Below are positions 1 through 10,985 of a stretch of 64,000 nt of DNA, piece by piece. Source of the stretch: Latrodectus hesperus (lineage: Eukaryota; Arthropoda; Arachnida; Araneae; Theridiidae); contig CM075850.1 of the NCBI GenBank assembly GCA_037975125.1, positions 122,966,306-123,030,305 of the forward strand, read 5' to 3'. The position numbers and the translations under genes were made by a program. Position 1 is the first letter of the stretch. Every line of letters starts with the position of its first letter. The notes under the pieces are model-generated. The model saw only the letters and a program-made list of their open reading frames with translations, was not told where the DNA came from and did no database searches.

Positions 1-475
1 CCTAATAATTTGGCGACTTGGCGACAGATTCTTGGCGACTTGGCGACGGTTGGCGAGATTCTTGGCGACTTGGCGAGAAATCGATACTTCTGGAAACATC
101 CATCACCTAAGCTCTAGGACCAATATTTTCCGAGATAGCCTAGAAGCTTCCAGAACCTTGGCGAAATTGGTAGATTTCTCCGCCAAGTCAGGTATAAATA
201 CCGCAGCCCGACATGGAAGAGTCAGTTTTTGTGAAGACAGTCAGTGAGTGAAGACGATTAGTTGTGACTGCTAGTTGTTCTCTGTCTGAGGTATTTGAGA
301 CCTGTGATTGGAAGCTGTTTCTTATTATATCTGACGAATTGTAGCTGTATAATTGTGACTGTTACAGCGGGAATTTCGTTTATTTAGTGAAGTTCTTACG
401 AATAAAAGTCTTGTGTTCATTAAGTGGTTGCTTTATTCAACTCTCAATCGACACGAACCTGTGAAGCTCGGTACA
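1..475 (+). mobile_element. Probable LTR of an LTR retrotransposon (solo or 3' LTR), cut by the window's left edge
   Basis: The block has the layout of a retroviral-type LTR on the plus strand. A U3-like part carries seven copies of TGGCGA between 11 and 76. A TATA box, TATAAATA, lies at 193-200. An R/U5-like part carries a poly(A) signal AATAAA at 401-406 followed by TTGTGTT. The block ends in ...GGTACA at about 475, after which the sequence becomes ordinary AT-rich DNA. No primer-binding site follows it, so this is either a 3' LTR whose element lies to the left of the window or a solo LTR. The TG start of the LTR is not visible. The short open frame inside it (32-247) is not a gene. Confidence 0.6.
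11..76 (+). repeat. TGGCGA short tandem array in LTR U3
   Basis: TGGCGA starts at 11, 19, 33, 41, 51, 63 and 71, arranged as doublets of TGGCGACT plus short spacers. It lies about 120 bases upstream of the TATA box, where a U3 enhancer would be expected. A further copy lies near 157. The enhancer role is inferred only from position. Confidence 0.6.
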
Positions 476-1302
476 ATATTATAGAACGAATTCATGTACA
501 GCAATTACATCAGTAAATAAGAAACAGCAATGGAATCAAATGTTTGTATGAGTGAATAATGCCTAAATGAAAAATGCCAAGAAACAATTTAAGTTTAGAT
601 ATATTTTTAATTGAACTTCTCAGATATAACAAGATAATTTTTCACTACTTTTTAGACACTGATACTTTAATTTATTTTAGATTCTCCATAGGGGCTCTTT
701 TCCTTTAGCAAAACTTCTTTGTAATAAGCAATTTTTAATGAAATTTTATTTTTACGTGTAATTTTATAACTTTTGAGTATAAAATTATAAGTTCTATAAG
801 AAATTGTCACTTTTTAAGCAAAAAAGCTATTTTTTAGCACTCTTTTTCGATAAATTTGGTATAAAACTTGGATTCGGATAAATTTTTAAAATTTGCATTA
901 TTCACAGAATTTTTCTTTGGATAATTCACTCCTTTCAATAAGTATTGTGAATTTCTCGAAAATATTAGATTATTTTTCTCTTTTTGCAATATTATCTATA
1001 ATTGTTTGCTAATTTTACTATTATTTTCGGAGGTAAATGTTACATCCTAAACTGAAAATATTTCTTCTCTAAATTCACGAATATATTTTCATATAAATCG
1101 GCAGTTAAGCAAAGCATATCACATTGTTTTTTATATTGAACAATTAAATGTATATCTCTTAAAATTATGTCAAGAAGAAAAATTCTGAAGTATTTGGTTT
1201 ATGAAGTGATATAGCAAAACGTATAACGAAAGAATAACAGAAGCAACATGGCAAATCATGTACTGAAGAATGACCCTTATTGGGGGACGATGGAACAATT
1301 AG
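476..1302. other. AT-rich spacer, no gene seen
   Basis: AT-rich sequence with poly(A)/poly(T) runs. I see no conserved coding segment. A first exon of the membrane-protein gene that begins at about 1303 could lie here but cannot be picked out. Confidence 0.5.
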
Positions 1303-4300
1303 ATGAAATATAGTTTATTATTTTTTATAGCTTTTGATGTTGAACATAGGCCTGCCCCATTGAAATCGGAAGCAAATAAGGATAAGCCAAGCAGTATATT
1401 TGGAATTCCCCTACTGAAATTGTTCTTATCGCCATTTCTTTCACTTTTCAACTTCGTGCCAAAACATCCTATGCTATGGGTGATGCATGCCAACAACCGA
1501 AGCAACTTTTCAAAGGTGGATGCTCATATAATGAATCAATCTATGCCAAATTCAAGTAAGTCAAGTCGTTATTTCATTTCTTGGAGTAAAATTTGGCTAG
1601 TTCTCTCTAGTGTTAGTTTTACATTACTTTAATTATGATCTTATACCAGTTTACAAGTAAAATGCATCTTAAAATGTTTTAAAGGAAAGATGAGTCTTTC
1701 AGATATTGCGTGCTTTATCATCTTGTGTTAGAAATTCATGAAATATTACAATTAATCCTTAGAAAATATCTTCAATTGCATAATGACTGCATTCTTAGCA
1801 GACTTGAGAATAAAAAAATGATCATTCTCTGCAAGACCAAGGATAAACAGTTTTCTTTTTATTTATGCATCTGTTGGAAAACTATATAAGTTTTTGATGG
1901 TTACTGGGGAAAATTTCCAGCTACTCACCAATGGTGTTGTAAAGGAGTAAAAAAACCGGGTTTATTCCCTTGGGAAAAAATTCCCGAGAATTTAAAAGAC
2001 TTCTAAAGTTTTGAAATTTTTTAGTTGATTTAGAAATTTTCAAAGTTTTTTTCTTTTATCAAATATTTCTTAAAGCAAATAAAAGTCTACTTACTTTATG
2101 ATTTCTACTAATAATTACTGTAATAAGTTTTCCAAGAAAAGAAAATAATTTTGCGTTAATGACCAATTTAGAATAACTTCAATAATTGCTGTTGAGAAAA
2201 TATTTTTTTTCTTTCTTTCTCTGTGTTTGAATTTAGGAATTTATAAGAACAGACACATGGAAATGTCAATATTTATTTTGATGGGGAACTGAAGCCATGA
2301 ACTGATGAACCGAAAGCTTTAGTGCAAAGAATTAAGCTGCTAGCTCCACTTTCTTATGAAAGGAAAAGTAGCGTCAATATAAATTACCGTGGGTAGAAAC
2401 TTGTTTCGATAAGAGTCCAAAAATTTGTACATTGCATTAAAGAATAGTAAATCAATTTACTTATAGCAAATAACTCTCAATGTCTTTTCGTAGGATAAAG
2501 TTTCGTGATCAATGGATATAAACTTTACTGTACAAAGATTACTTTAATTTCCATATACAAAGAGAAATTTTGCTCTGAACTCTATTTGATCTAAATTCAC
2601 AAACACACACAAACATTTAAAATTTTTAAGTGTATTGGGGTGCTCCGTGGCTGAGTGGTCAAAGTATCACTCCGCTAATCGCTTGAGAGCGTAGGAGTTT
2701 GGGTTCGATTCCCACCGTGGCCCTGGGTGTTTTCTTCGTTATTCTTCTGTGGTTGTACATCTGTCATTGTGCTATCTGTCCTATTATCGACGAAGACTTA
2801 CAAGCGGATTTCAAGAATCAAGCATACAAGTCTGAATATATGTAATGTAATAAATAAAAAATAAGTGTATTTTATATATTCCTATAATCTTCCCAAGCAT
2901 ATTTATAGTCCATACACATAATTTTCTGTAAAGGTCCCATTTTTTTTTTGAATATACAGTTTTTAATTCAGTTATCAAATAAAAAAAAACATCTTGACTC
3001 CCCCCCCTCCTTGGGCTTTCTACATAAACGAGGACCCAGACTCCTTGGTGACACTACATGGTACTAGCTGACGAAAGGATCCTTTCCCGAAAATGTAGTA
3101 CTAGGCCATTGAACTGTTAGAATTACAATATAAGAGTGGGGCAAGTGTGTTTTCATAAGAGAAAAAATATATTTCAACGTATCTACGGTTTTCTTGTGAG
3201 GATTATTTGTCTTCTTATGAAGATTCGTATGTTGGAGATATAGCACCAAAACGCAAGTTTTTGTTTTTAAATTTGCTTTTTTATACAATTTGCTTTGTAC
3301 ACTATCGAGCTGAGCAAGAAGGTGATCAGTAGCACTCCAGTTCAACAGTTTGATTCTCACCCTTGATTTAGATGTTTGTGGCAGATGGAAATTAAAACAG
3401 CAGATTCCCTCGAATGAATCTTCATGTACAAAAAGTGACCATAGTGTGGCAAACAAACAGTCATATACCACTGAGCAAATAATTTGTATTATATAAACAA
3501 ATAAGCAGCTAAGATAATAATTTTAATTCAGATACACACACACAGGTCACGAGTTGCTAATGCACAAGACGGATGCTCCATCAGTGAATACAGGCAATTC
3601 GAGTGCAAAGGAGGACAAATTGGTCAAGCTCTCTAGAACTAATTTGCGAGATTTTGTTTCATTTCTACACGAGGACTTGGGTCACATGAAACCACACGAA
3701 GAGAACAAAATAAGCGATCTTCAGAAAGCTGTTCGCGATAAGAAAACATTCAATTCCACAGGTACATTTGCAACAGGTATCTCTGTATTTTACATAAATT
3801 TATTCTTTTATTTTATATTAAATAATTTTTTTTAATATAAATTCTGCCAATATATACCCGATTTCTTTATCATTATTCTAATTTTGAATTAATCTTAAAC
3901 GCTTACAAGTAAAAAAAAAATTATAGATTGCTATTAAAAAGTACATAACAGCTGCAATTTATTATTCAACAAAACACAAGATAAAAATTTAAATGGTACC
4001 TTAAAAATTATATCAGAGAAGATTCAAGTGTGTGAGAACAAATTTAGAATTGAATAAATTAAAACTTTAAAGCAATATAACTATATTTAATTATATGTTT
4101 TAAAATATGTTTTATTTGAATTGAATTTCCCGATTTTTAAACATTTTTCGGAAGCGTTAAAGTTTTATTCCTGTTTTAAATAATTATTAAAAAAAAATAA
4201 TTAAAATCAGACTCCACTGAATTGCAAAAATTGTAATTATGATTTAAAAAAAAAAACATAGCAATGAGTTTTTTGCAATTATCTGGTTGAAACTGTTGAA

Positions 4301-7300
4301 AAACGACTATTTTTTTACAATTGGAATGACAGTTCATCGGAGATTCGAACTCAGGCCCTTTAGATGAGGCAATATCCCTTCGTTTGGAAAAAAAATTTCC
4401 AATAATTTTTTAGAAAACAATTCTCTAGGTTTAATGCACACTGAGGAGAAAAAACACTCTTCTTTGCACTTTTCATTAAAGGCGCTTACAATTTCGGGAA
4501 TCTTGATAGATTCAAAAATTAAAATTCTTAGACCTATTTTATAAATAAATTGTTCAACTTCTAATTTAAAAATAATTTAGCAAGTATTTTAATTAGCATG
4601 AGCAACACTTTGCCTCTAAAATTAAATTTAACATTTTAATACTAAAGAAAATAAATTTTTTCTAATGAATATTTTATTTAAAAATAAAACCAATCTTTGA
4701 ATCTCTTATCACCGAATGAATAAACGGAATGAATCCAATAAATTTAGTATTCATTAGTGTTTCCCTGTAAGCGATTTATACTGAGCCATTATTTTCATAT
4801 AAATGAGCTCTTCGCAATTACATGTTTATATAAATGAGCTAAATTTTGAAATTTGTTAATTAAAGCTAAATTAAAATTAGCTAAATTAAAGTTTCAAATT
4901 TAGAAATTTGTCTAATAAAATAAAATATAAGTAAATAAAAGTGCCTAACATTTCGTAAAAGCTTTGGAAGCCGACTTTTCCTCATATCAACCATTGTACT
5001 TCTAAAAAATATTACAAAATCTTGGCAATATGTAGGCAATTTTAATGCACATAATGTAAACTGAATTGTAATGTAAGTTTAAACTGCCAATGCAATGCAA
5101 ATATAAATGGTAAAGCAATATTTTTGTTTTTGCTATAATCTAGTTCTCAAGTTTTTATCTAATTAAAAATTATTAACATTAGACAATAATGTGTGTGTTT
5201 CTATTCTTTCTGAAAATATTCAAGGGGAGAAAGAAATCTGAGCTTAGGAAAATTTGAGATTCATCTAATTATTTTTAATGTCATGTAATGAAATTAATAA
5301 GCTTAACAAATTTATAAGTTTCTCTACAATGGATTTTATAGTTTGCTACTCTGTGCTGAAATGAAATTTACACTTTCAGATTTAAAACAGAATTTTTTTA
5401 ATGAAAATTTTAGTAATGTACTTGGAATTTTTATCCCTTGTCAAATACTACCACATTTTATATTTACCACATTGAACACTACCACATTAAATATTTACCA
5501 CATTGAACCAAACTTGACATATAAAGTTATGTATTGTGCTGTGTTGTTGTGGCTTATCCCTCCTGGTTGACAGCAACATCAAACCAGGTCCATGAGCCCG
5601 AACGCCATCAAACAATGGAGCACAGCCTCAGGACTCGAGAAAATCTGGTATTTATTTAAACCGATTCAGGCCAAAATGTGGGCAGAAGCAGCTTGAGCCA
5701 CATTGCATTTTGGACACAGGGGATAAACTTTGTGACCCGTCATATGACGTTGTACAGGAGTGTGTCCACTTCGAGATCTCGCGAGAGTTGTCTGATCGCG
5801 CCTGTTGCCAATTCCATTCAGAACAGCAGCAGGGCAATTTTCCGCATACCATTCATGCACGAGAGTTCTCCACCAAAAAGATCAGACATTCTGCCTGACC
5901 CGAGTGGCGATCTCTGAAAAAGATAAGGCAGCCATTATGAGCAATATCCTTACGGCTCTCCTCTCTGGCCAGACCATAGGCAATTTCATTACCGTACACA
6001 TCCACATGCAATCGAACCCACTGAAAGGTGATCTTAACATTGGTAATCAAAAGCCGGCCTGGAACCAGGGGGTACGTGTACCTTCCTGGGGCTTGAGCAC
6101 AGCCACCAGGCGCGTCGGCAGGTGGTGGATAGCCGAATGTCCTGTAGGAATGACAGGATAGCCTTGAATATAGAATCAGAGGCCGCGAACCAGCTCCCGT
6201 AAACCCTGGTGTTATGCAATCCGTGCCTAGGGCTAATTGGCACCGCGGTATTGGTGTCTTAACGGAGACTCTAGTTGCCTGGCAAACTTCTAGAGTAATT
6301 TGCCTTGCCCAGTATCTCAGGCAATGCTGGGTGGACTTATATTACCTGAGCTTATTAATTGTTATCTTGTGGCTGAAAAGACACAAGAAATAACAAATCT
6401 TTCTGCATTTGCAGGTGAAGCCTCTGAAGTAGACCTTGCTGAAAAAGACAAGGGAACTCAGAGGTAATCTTGTAAAGGGGCAGCAATGAATCCTTCACTT
6501 GAGGTAGAAATGACCTCTAAACCATCTTCTTCTGGTGAAAGTCAGGAAGCTATTCCTAGTATGACTGACTTTCTGACCAGATGGGACTATTTCAGCAAGA
6601 CCTTATCTGCTGGAAATGTCATATGCAAGAGGAAACGGCAGAGCATATCATTTACGAATGTGAGGCTCTTGCCCTTCCTAAATTAACTTCTTTAGGCTTC
6701 ATCCATACTAGAGAGTTACACCTAGAATCCATTAAAGGGTTATCGGACTTTATTAGTAAAGTGGGTGACCCGAGCAATTGGAACTAGGAAACATTGGGTT
6801 TGGAGTTAACGGTACAAAATGCTGATAAAAGCAGAGGTGCCCAATGACATACAAACTCAATTTTTAAGAAAAAGAAGAATCAAAAGCCGGACGTTGTTGC
6901 TAGTCGTTCAGTCCCCATGCTTCCGCCATTCAGATAAATGCTGAATGGAGTACAACTATCACTCAAAATTCAAATGTCAGTGCAAACACTCTCAGTCATG
7001 CAGAGTTTCGAAGCCTCCTGAATAGCTATTAGCTTTGTACGGAACACCGAGAAATTGTCGAGGTTTCATTACACAGAATCCAATGCCGTTCTCCTTTTTA
7101 TATAAAGTTATAATTTAAGTATGTCAGCAATAAAAATGTATGCATACAAATACAGACATAAGCCGGTTTAAAGGCACCAGAAAATAGAGGTTGCCAACAA
7201 CTCCAAAATTTTTGGGATGCTTGTCCAAATAATACTCTAAATGGGAAATGCAAATTCATTCATCTGAATGCTCAATATTGTATTTGATATTTGACTAATT

Positions 7301-7921
7301 CAAGCAAAAATTTTATGTTTTATGAATTCGATACATTTTTATATATATCTCCTGATGTTTCACGTTCATACTTCAGGAATTTGGAAACATCTCTATGGCA
7401 TCTGATTCAAATACAAAGAATGTGTGACTTAAGTGTGCGACATAAAGTTTTCATGGTTTTGTTTTAATTCCCAAGCGATTTGAATACATAATTCAAATAA
7501 AAATATAATTTTTACTTTTGTTAATTTGAAATTAGGACACGAAACTATAACGTTGATGACTTTTTTGTAAATTACTATTTAATGATTTATAACTGTACAC
7601 TAGTACTTAATGAGATTGAATGTACTATATTTTACAGGTATCATAATTTCATAGTTTTCTGTAATAGGTTTACAGAATTCGAATGGAAAAAATAATACAG
7701 TAGGCAAGTTGCAGAGAAGCTGCCGCGGACGCTTCATCTACTGGTGGACCATCGAGTGGAGAACGGTGGTGGTGCACATGATCTTCGCCATCACTTTCGT
7801 ACTCATTGTCACATTAGTCACTTTACTTTGTTACTCAGCAGTGAATGACCCAGAGAAAACGAGGTTATTATTTAAAGAAAAGTCGAAGGATGCACAAAGT
7901 GCTAAAGTCTTGATTGTATAA
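1303..7921 (+). CDS. Unrecognised single-pass membrane protein, three exons (240 aa if it starts at 1303)
   Basis: I do not recognise this protein. The exons are 1303 (or 1331)-1555, 3546-3761 and 7668-7921. The donors are A|GTAAGT and G|GTACAT and the acceptors are CACAG|GT and AATAG|GT. Both introns are phase 1, the frame stays open throughout, and the middle exon is symmetrical (216 nt). The product has a polar, Asn/Ser/Lys-rich N-terminal part with several possible N-glycosylation sites, then one strongly hydrophobic segment (VVVHMIFAITFVLIVTLVTL) about 50 residues from the C-terminus. A short Lys-rich tail ends in SAKVLIV and TAA at 7919. A poly(A) signal follows at 7984. The start is uncertain. 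ATG 1303 gives MKYSLLFFIAF, which looks like a short signal peptide, but the same bases end in TTTTTTATAG, a good acceptor for an upstream exon. A SINE sits in each half of this locus, inside introns. An alternative donor exists at 3776 in the same phase. Confidence 0.6.
2637..2862 (+). mobile_element. tRNA-Ser-derived SINE with 9-bp target duplication
   Basis: The head resembles tRNA-Ser. It has A-box-like TGGCTGAGTGG at about 2651, an anticodon-loop-like CCGCTAATC, a long variable arm and B box GGTTCGATTCC at about 2702. An unrelated body follows and ends in an AATAAATAAAAAAT tail. AAGTGTATT flanks it on both sides (2628-2636 and 2863-2871). The acceptor stem does not pair, so this is not a functional tRNA gene. 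The body differs from the other SINE family in this window. Confidence 0.8.
3300..3458 (+). mobile_element. SINE, common family of this window, diverged copy
   Basis: It shares the family layout: a degenerate tRNA-like head ending in GTTCAACAGTTTGATTCTCACC, a middle TTAGATGTTTGTGG, and the diagnostic 3' end, CATGTACAAAAAGTGACC then GTGTGGCAAACAAAC. It lies in the intron just upstream of the second exon of the membrane-protein gene. A 135-codon open frame on the minus strand here is an antisense reading of this SINE and its flank. Confidence 0.6.
5560..7090 (-). mobile_element. 5'-truncated LINE (Jockey/CR1-type), RNase H and CCHC end, split by a younger insertion
   Basis: Minus-strand reading from about 7060 to 6890 gives an RNase H-like stretch (VFRTKLIAIQEA, then ILSDS). 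It continues after the interruption, from about 6050 downward, as ITFQWVRLHVDVYGNEIA. This is the conserved late RNase H block of Jockey/CR1-type LINEs, normally W.P.SH....GNE.AD..A. A C-terminal zinc motif, CPKC-x8-H-x3-C, follows near 5690. The two halves are separated by a plus-strand element at 6058-6877. The frame has stops and shifts, so this is a dead copy. Confidence 0.75.
6058..6877 (+). mobile_element. 820-bp internally deleted LINE (mini-LINE) inserted into the LINE above
   Basis: It is flanked by a perfect 13-bp duplication AATCAAAAGCCGG (6045-6057 and 6878-6890) and ends in an AAGAAAAAGAAGAA tail. The 3' 300 bases (from about 6582) match the LINE tail at 20475-20780. They encode the CCHC end of LINE ORF2 (CWKCHMQEETAEHIIYEC). 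The first 430 bases are GC-richer and look like a 5' UTR. They are followed by an ATG at 6486 opening a short Ser/Glu/Pro-rich frame that resembles an ORF1 start. That frame is joined directly to the ORF2 end in another frame. The ORF1 and 5'-UTR assignments are inferences. Confidence 0.7.
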
Positions 7922-7983
7922 TGTTTCTTGTCTTGTTATCTTATTGTATTGCGAATGGTTATGTTAAATTTCTTTCGAAATGA

Positions 7984-7989
7984 AATAAA
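7984..7989 (+). promoter_or_regulatory. Poly(A) signal of the membrane-protein gene
   Basis: AATAAA lies 62 bases after the stop codon at 7919-7921 and is followed by GTGAGCG and T-rich sequence. This spacing supports the gene ending here. Confidence 0.6.
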
Positions 7990-8023
7990 CTCAAATGTGA
8001 GCGAAATATTTTCATTTTGAAAC

Positions 8024-8028
<5 letters not shown>

Positions 8029-8097
<69 letters not shown>
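8029..8097. repeat. (TA)n microsatellite
   Basis: About 69 bases of uninterrupted AT dinucleotides, just downstream of the membrane-protein gene's poly(A) signal. Confidence 0.97.
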
Positions 8098-8100
<3 letters not shown>

Positions 8101-8751
8101 GCGTTTGTAAATTAAAACTATGAATAAAATTGTTTCTAAAAAAGTAATTTTATATACATTATAAATCTTAGATTATTTTAATTTCACAATATGAATAATG
8201 AAATAAAATCTATATTTTCTATAATTAAAAAATAATGGCACCTTAAGATTACTTTGTAAAAAGCAACAATGTCTATTATGTTAATTTAAATTGAAATAAA
8301 CTGCGCTTATAAAAATAAAAGCAAATGAAAATTTTCAGTACACTAACTCATTAATAGTGCTAATTTTAATGAGCATTTTATTAAAAAATTGTCCTTAAAA
8401 AACAAAAAAGAATATATAATTCCTTTTATAGAATAGATAATTTTAATTTTTAAAGAATATATAATTTCGAATTAAAAATAACAAAAATTGTAAATTATAT
8501 GTAAAAAAAAGTAAAAAATCTATTTTGAATACGGAATTTAATATCAAAACTACTGAAAGAGTTGCAGTAACTCTCAGATATTAAGAAACAGTGTATGAAG
8601 TTGTATATGATAGATAAGTAATTATGTAGTACTTTTGATAATTTATGAATACTGAAATTAAAGAGAAGTATTTAAATTAATGCTAAATAAACATATTTAC
8701 ACAGTAAAAATAATTAAACTAAATCTACAGAAAATTCCACTTTCGTTGAAA

Positions 8752-9042
8752 CAGGGGTGTTTGTGCTCCGGGGAAACCCCGGAATTCCGGGGATTTTGAA
8801 CTTCGATACCCGGAAATTCCGGGGATCGTCGTTCAAAAGGAAGTAGGAATAATAATGAATTATTTATTTTGATCTGGGTAATTTTGTTTGCTTTGAAAGT
8901 AGAAAACGCAATAATTAGGTCATTCAATACTTCATAATTGTAATTTTTCATTTCTCCCCCCCCCCTTCTCGAAACTCCAAAATGTCGGTAGTAAGTCCGT
9001 AATAATTTCCGGGGATTTTTTGGGGTCCCACAAACACCCCTG
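8752..9042. mobile_element. hAT-like non-autonomous DNA transposon (MITE), 291 bp
   Basis: The termini are perfect 14-bp inverted repeats CAGGGGTGTTTGTG / CACAAACACCCCTG, typical of hAT termini. GC-rich subterminal motifs (CCGGAATTCCGGGG, CCGGAAATTCCGGGG, TTTCCGGGGATTTT) lie inside an AT-rich core. The flanks GTTGAAAC and GTTGAAAT agree with an imperfect 8-bp target duplication if the outermost C/G is counted with the flank. There is no transposase frame; the 84-codon minus-strand frame overlapping it is spurious. Confidence 0.75.
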
Positions 9043-9177
9043 TTGAAATTTCGATCAATATAATAAATAAAATGAAATTAAAACCAATTATAATACATTG
9101 AATCAAGGTAAATTGATAAAGTAATAATTTAATTTACAAATATTAACATAGAATTAACATATCAACAGAACTCGAAG

Positions 9178-9181
<4 letters not shown>

Positions 9182-9239
<58 letters not shown>
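9182..9239. repeat. (TA)n microsatellite
   Basis: About 58 bases of pure TA repeat. Confidence 0.97.
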
Positions 9240-9240
<1 letters not shown>

Positions 9241-10174
9241 ACATAGAATTAAAATCAATAATTATGTGTACTAAGATTACAGATCCTTGTAATGATATAA
9301 AAGTCAAAATAATTAATATTATTTGAAGGTAAAAATAAATTCTATACATATAAATTTATATTTTTCAACACTAAAAGTTCAGCAATTATTTTAAACTACT
9401 TATTTTTAATCTTTTTCCGAAAATGTACTTTTTAAATTCATCATTTAATGTAGATCACAAATGGCTAACTCTAGCGTCCTACAGAATGATAGAAATAAAA
9501 GAAAAAATAAGGAGAACTCAAACAGTTAGAGGCACATGCATCCCTCATTTTTTATAATATATATAATGCTGATAATATAATATCCTGTAAATTAGAGTCT
9601 TAATAAACAGTAATTTCGCCAAACACAAGGTAACAAAGGTTTAGTTAAAAATGAAAGCAAATCATCTGCCAAATAAAAACAAGATAACAAGTACTTAAGG
9701 TAATAATAAATTATCTCAAACCTATAGGATTGTTTTATCTACTATTAAACTCTGTGACACAACAACAAATGTAGGCTAAAGCCTACAGTGCCCATCTCTG
9801 TTTTCCTGAGCGAGAGGCCCTGGGGTGCAAAGCATGTGTCCTGATTAGGTGGTCAACCTAACATAAAACCCCCAGTGTTTAGTTCCCAAGCATGCTTGGT
9901 ATTCAGTTTATCAACCCAGTAAAGGAATGAAAGGCTGTTATTTTATTAAAATATTAAATAATTTTTTAAAGTATAGACTTATAAAATTTTTATCATATAT
10001 AAGAAATTTTTTAATTAAAATTTCTTAACATCTTATTATGTATATAAAATCTAATAGTGCACCCTTAAAGTCCATTATGGCAAATTGTTAAAACATGAAA
10101 AATACTTAATCTCTTTATACAGTTTTAAAATAACATATTTAACTATGGTGTAATATATTTAAATTATAAAATAT

Positions 10175-10315
10175 TATTCATAGTGACATTCAGTTCAACG
10201 GTTCGTAAATTCGATTCGCACTTCATATTTAAGTTGCTAGTAACGATTCAGAATTCACTTTAAACTGTAGGTGTCAATGACAGCTGAATGACAAACATTG
10301 TAAGGTACAATTTGT
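10175..10315 (+). mobile_element. SINE, common family, diverged copy
   Basis: It has GTTCAACGGTTCGTAAATTCGATTCG (a B-box region), a middle ACGATTCAGAATTCACTTT and the tail TGAATGACAAAC, all collinear with the best copy at 48025-48201. Confidence 0.5.
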
Positions 10316-10859
10316 GTGTTCAATAGTTAGGATAACTGTTTCAGAAATGTCTTAGTTTACACTTAATACATGTCAATTTCTTTTCACATGGTATCATTTC
10401 CACTTGATTAATTAAAACTGAACTGTTGTTAACCAGATGTTATAAAAAATATTAAATCCTTATTTGTTTTGTAATTTTGAACTTTTATACATGATAGATC
10501 ATGAAAACACATAAAATAGGTATTTAATGCCCCAAAAAAAGAGGTAATGAATTCCATTGAGAACGAAGGCTATATAAAAATAATTTTTGCCCAAATGAAA
10601 GAATATTCTTCTTAGTATGTTGCATAAAATAGGAGTTCATTCAACAAAAATTTAGAATCAACAGGAATTTGCAAACATTAAAACGGATAATTTTAGGACA
10701 TTTTATACAAGATATTGAAAGTATTTTTTTTCCTATTTTGTGTGTGTATATATATATCTGTTTATTATATTTGCTTGATGAAAGCTTCAGCAGTTTTATA
10801 AATGGAAGTATTTTAGATTAGATAAATGTTTTTGTCCATGAGGGTTAAATAAACTACGA

Positions 10860-10985
10860 TAAGCAACTTAAAGTTGACTCTAAACCATTACCAACATCCA
10901 CGTCAAAGGGGGGAATTAAACCCATGATTTTTTTAACCAAAGGCCACAGCGCTAATCATTAGGTTGCCGGTTCGGCTAAATAGCA
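10860..10985 (-). mobile_element. SINE, common family, diverged copy
   Basis: Its reverse complement reads a tRNA-like head with GATTAGCGCTGTGGCCTTTGG, then TGGGTTTAATTCC, then GTGGATGTTGGTAATGGTTTAGAGTC. This matches the head and middle of the family. Confidence 0.55.

Noticed and set aside
2643..2725. Functional tRNA-Ser gene
   Set aside because: The internal promoter boxes and anticodon-like loop are present, but the acceptor stem does not pair and a SINE body with target duplications follows.
3064..3471. 135-codon open frame on the minus strand
   Set aside because: Its first half is the antisense of a SINE at 3300-3458. There is no family similarity and no splice or poly(A) context.
5652..6243. 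Several overlapping open frames on both strands
   Set aside because: They are alternative-frame readings of the LINE RNase H/zinc end and of the mini-LINE 5' part.
9770..9905. GC-richer patch as an RNA gene
   Set aside because: Short palindromic words are present, but no tRNA, snRNA or other known fold could be built from it.
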